From contig JAAENB010001247.1 in the NCBI GenBank assembly GCA_024224995.1, forward strand, positions 1 through 5,949: 5,949 bases of DNA, in the 5' to 3' direction. A program made the translations under genes and the position numbers. The notes below the pieces were generated by a model. The model searched no databases and was not told the DNA's origin. It worked only from the letters and a program-made list of their open reading frames with translations. Source of the stretch: a bacterium (lineage in GTDB: Bacteria; Spirochaetota; UBA4802; UBA5550). Below, in pieces: positions 4,850 to 5,949 of the stretch. Positions within the stretch are counted from its first letter, which is position 1. Each line of letters begins with the position of its first letter.

Positions 4850-5680
4850 ATGGCATTAACACGAGATCGTGACGGAAAAAGGATTCACGTAAAAAGTAAA
4901 TTAATGGGCGAAAGCCTGGTAAGCAATTCCTTTCTTGATGAATTGGATTACCCCGAGCAAAAAAGACTCTTTCCCGAGTTAAATATATTAAAAGTTGGCG
5001 GACAGTCCATTTGCGACAGGGGGAAAAACGCTCTTCCTCCTATTATTGATGAAATAGCGGAAAATAATAAAAAACATAAAATGCTCATTACTACAGGCGG
5101 CGGTACCAGGAGCAGGCATATCTATTCTATCGGAATTGAGCTTGGCATGCCTACGGGTATTATCGCTAAATTCGGCACCACTATTTCCGACCAGAACGCC
5201 CTGCTTGTTTCTGTTCTTCTGGCTCAACATGGGGGAATTAAAATAGGAAGCGACGAGCTGGTAAAACTCTCACAATACCTGGACTTTGGAAGCATCCCCG
5301 TTATTCATGGTATGCCTCCCTATGACCTCTACGCTCTTCCCCCGGTAAAAGGAAGAATTCCAATTCACCGCACCGATGTTGGAACTCTTATTCTTGCAGA
5401 TCTGCTTGGCGCAAAAAGTGTGATATTCGTTAAGGATGAGAACGGCCTCTATACCAATGATCCGAAAAAAGAACCCAATGCTGAGTTTATCCCGGAAATC
5501 AGTGTGAGCGAACTCATGGAGCGGAACCTGGATGATCTCGTCCTGGAACGGCCCTGCCTGGAAATAATGCTCAACAGCCAGGTTATTGACCGGGTACAGA
5601 TTATAAACGGTATGGTAAAAGGAAATATCACAAAAGCGCTCAATAATGAGCATGTTGGAACGATACTTCATTGCTCTTAA
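4850..5680 (+). CDS. Molybdenum storage protein (MosA/MosB)-like subunit, amino-acid-kinase fold
   Basis: 276 residues, the same size as the Azotobacter MoSto subunits and longer than UMP kinase (~240), to which the fold is related. MoSto is a cytoplasmic hexameric cage that uses ATP to pack molybdate or tungstate as polyoxometalate clusters. Seen in order: an N-terminal arm (1-44), phosphate loop ILKVGGQSICDRG (46-58), LITTGGGTRSRHIYSIGIELG (79-99), ISDQNALL (112-119), GMPPYDLY (154-161), RIPIHRTDVGTLILADLLGAK (169-189), the nucleotide motif FVKDENGLYTNDPK (193-206), FIPEISVSEL (213-222), and VQIINGMVKGNITKAL...HVGTIL (249-273). From memory these match MosA/MosB nearly segment by segment, notably KIGGQ-DRG, TGAGTRARH, GMPPY, RTDAG and NGLVPGNLTRAL. 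It has MosB-like PPYDLY but a MosA-like His173 in IPIHRTD. AAGG lies 5 bases before the ATG. Only one such subunit is in the window. Alternative: an uncharacterised kinase paralogue. Family is well supported, metal storage less so. Confidence 0.85.
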   Translation: MALTRDRDGKRIHVKSKLMGESLVSNSFLDELDYPEQKRLFPELNILKVGGQSICDRGKNALPPIIDEIAENNKKHKMLITTGGGTRSRHIYSIGIELGMPTGIIAKFGTTISDQNALLVSVLLAQHGGIKIGSDELVKLSQYLDFGSIPVIHGMPPYDLYALPPVKGRIPIHRTDVGTLILADLLGAKSVIFVKDENGLYTNDPKKEPNAEFIPEISVSELMERNLDDLVLERPCLEIMLNSQVIDRVQIINGMVKGNITKALNNEHVGTILHCS

Positions 5681-5760
5681 GAAAGTTCAAGGTTCGAGGT
5701 TCGAGGTTTTTTGACCGGGGTTGATTACCCGGAAAGAGATCGAACCTGTTTTGGACTTTC
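5681..5760. repeat. Nested inverted repeat with tandem GGTTCGA, just after the MoSto-like gene
   Basis: GAAAGTTCAA (5681-5690) pairs with TTGGACTTTC (5751-5760) with one G-T pair; GGTTCGA (5691-5697) pairs with TCGAACC (5740-5746); the 4 bases 5747-5750 bulge out. Inside lie a second GGTTCGA (5698-5704), a T6 run (5707-5712), and a small hairpin CCGGG/CCCGG at 5715-5719 and 5728-5732. It begins directly after the stop codon, so it may protect or end the transcript, though the T-run is within the structure rather than after it. GGTTCGAGG-type repeats are common dispersed intergenic sequences. Confidence 0.55.
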
Positions 5761-5773
5761 TCCCGTATTTTTT

Positions 5774-5788
5774 CCCGGCCAGGCCGGG
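5774..5788. repeat. GC palindrome CCCGGCC-A-GGCCGGG
   Basis: Perfect 7-base arms around one central base. A T-run lies before it on the plus strand and none follows on either strand, so it does not have terminator form. The AGGCCGGGT end also occurs at 1430-1438 in the other repeat-rich gap. Confidence 0.45.
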
Positions 5789-5856
5789 TCCGCACTCTCA
5801 AGAAACTCTTTTTGAATAGAGCCGGTTTCCGGGGATTTTACCACGGAGCGGTTTTC

Positions 5857-5912
5857 GTGACGTTTTTGTGTAGGGGGGAGAGGCATGCCTCGCCCCTACG
5901 CAAAAACGTCAC
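5857..5912. repeat. 56-bp imperfect palindrome with GGCATGCC core
   Basis: The arms 5857-5885 and 5886-5912 are near-perfect inverted copies: GTGACGTTTTTG at the left end pairs with CAAAAACGTCAC at the right end over 12 bases, then G-T versus G-C, then GTAGGGG with CCCCTAC, and a GGCATGCC centre (5882-5889). The only interruptions are one G-T position and an unpaired stretch of 4 against 2 bases. The core resembles the widespread GTAGGGGCGAGGCATGCCTCGCCCCTAC palindromes seen between genes in many bacterial genomes (family recognised from memory). The surrounding 5681-5949 holds no credible gene. Confidence 0.75.
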
Positions 5913-5949
5913 TGAGGGGTAAACCCAAATAAACACCGCATAGGGCACG

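Noticed and set aside
5270..5671. 133-codon minus-strand frame inside the MoSto-like gene
   Set aside because: Fully antisense to the conserved kinase-fold gene, with no recognisable domain.
4850..5680. Essential UMP kinase (pyrH)
   Set aside because: Longer N-terminal arm, GMPPYDLY and IPIHRTDVG segments, and the VQIINGMVKGNITKAL end match molybdenum storage subunits rather than PyrH.
5691..5746. GGTTCGA resembling the T-arm of a tRNA
   Set aside because: No anticodon arm, D-arm or acceptor stem with CCA can be placed around it; the motif is in tandem and part of a larger inverted repeat.
5774..5788. Rho-independent terminator for the MoSto-like gene
   Set aside because: The T-run lies before, not after, the stem on the plus strand, and the minus strand has A's after it.
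1..5949. CRISPR array or phage/transposase genes
   Set aside because: No regularly spaced repeats with unique spacers and no integrase, transposase or phage structural protein in any frame.

Overview
The window looks like a chromosomal piece of an anaerobic bacterium. The main clue is an oxygen-sensitive 2-hydroxyacyl-CoA dehydratase / benzoyl-CoA reductase-type enzyme encoded next to its radical-generating ATPase activator. The lineage cannot be fixed. A secreted coiled-coil plus LCCL protein recalls Planctomycetes/Verrucomicrobia/Lentisphaerae-type genomes. A PF09720-type antitoxin remnant and palindromic intergenic repeats are common in those and in Desulfobacterota-like genomes. Treat this placement as a guess.

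Layout: (1) 1-2467, plus strand: the 3' end of one dehydratase subunit, a complete second paralogous subunit, a 263-bp gap full of direct and inverted repeats, then the activase (HgdC/BcrD/FldI family). The two subunits and the activase form one functional unit: the activase reduces the dehydratase by one electron at the expense of ATP. The acyl-CoA substrate cannot be read from the sequence. (2) 2468-2659: a spacer with a 15-bp imperfect inverted repeat. (3) 2660-3676: a YdjM/DUF457-family membrane protein, closely followed by a 36-codon remnant of a TIGR02574/PF09720-type antitoxin. (4) 3768-4391, minus strand: a small secreted LCCL-domain protein whose 3' end overlaps the antitoxin remnant convergently. 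(5) 4392-4555: a divergent spacer with candidate promoters on both strands. (6) 4556-5680, plus strand: a 72-residue basic protein of unknown function, followed after a hairpin by an amino-acid-kinase-fold protein that strongly resembles the molybdenum storage protein (MosA/MosB) subunits. (7) 5681-5949: no gene; a run of palindromes and inverted repeats, including one of the widespread GGGGCGAGGCATGCC type.

The most interesting point is the last gene pair. The storage-protein homologue combines a beta-like loop with an alpha-like histidine in the region where Azotobacter MoSto holds its polyoxomolybdate clusters, and it sits beside a small unknown protein. It may be a one-subunit molybdate/tungstate storage system. 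Next in interest are the truncated antitoxin and the dense non-coding repeats.
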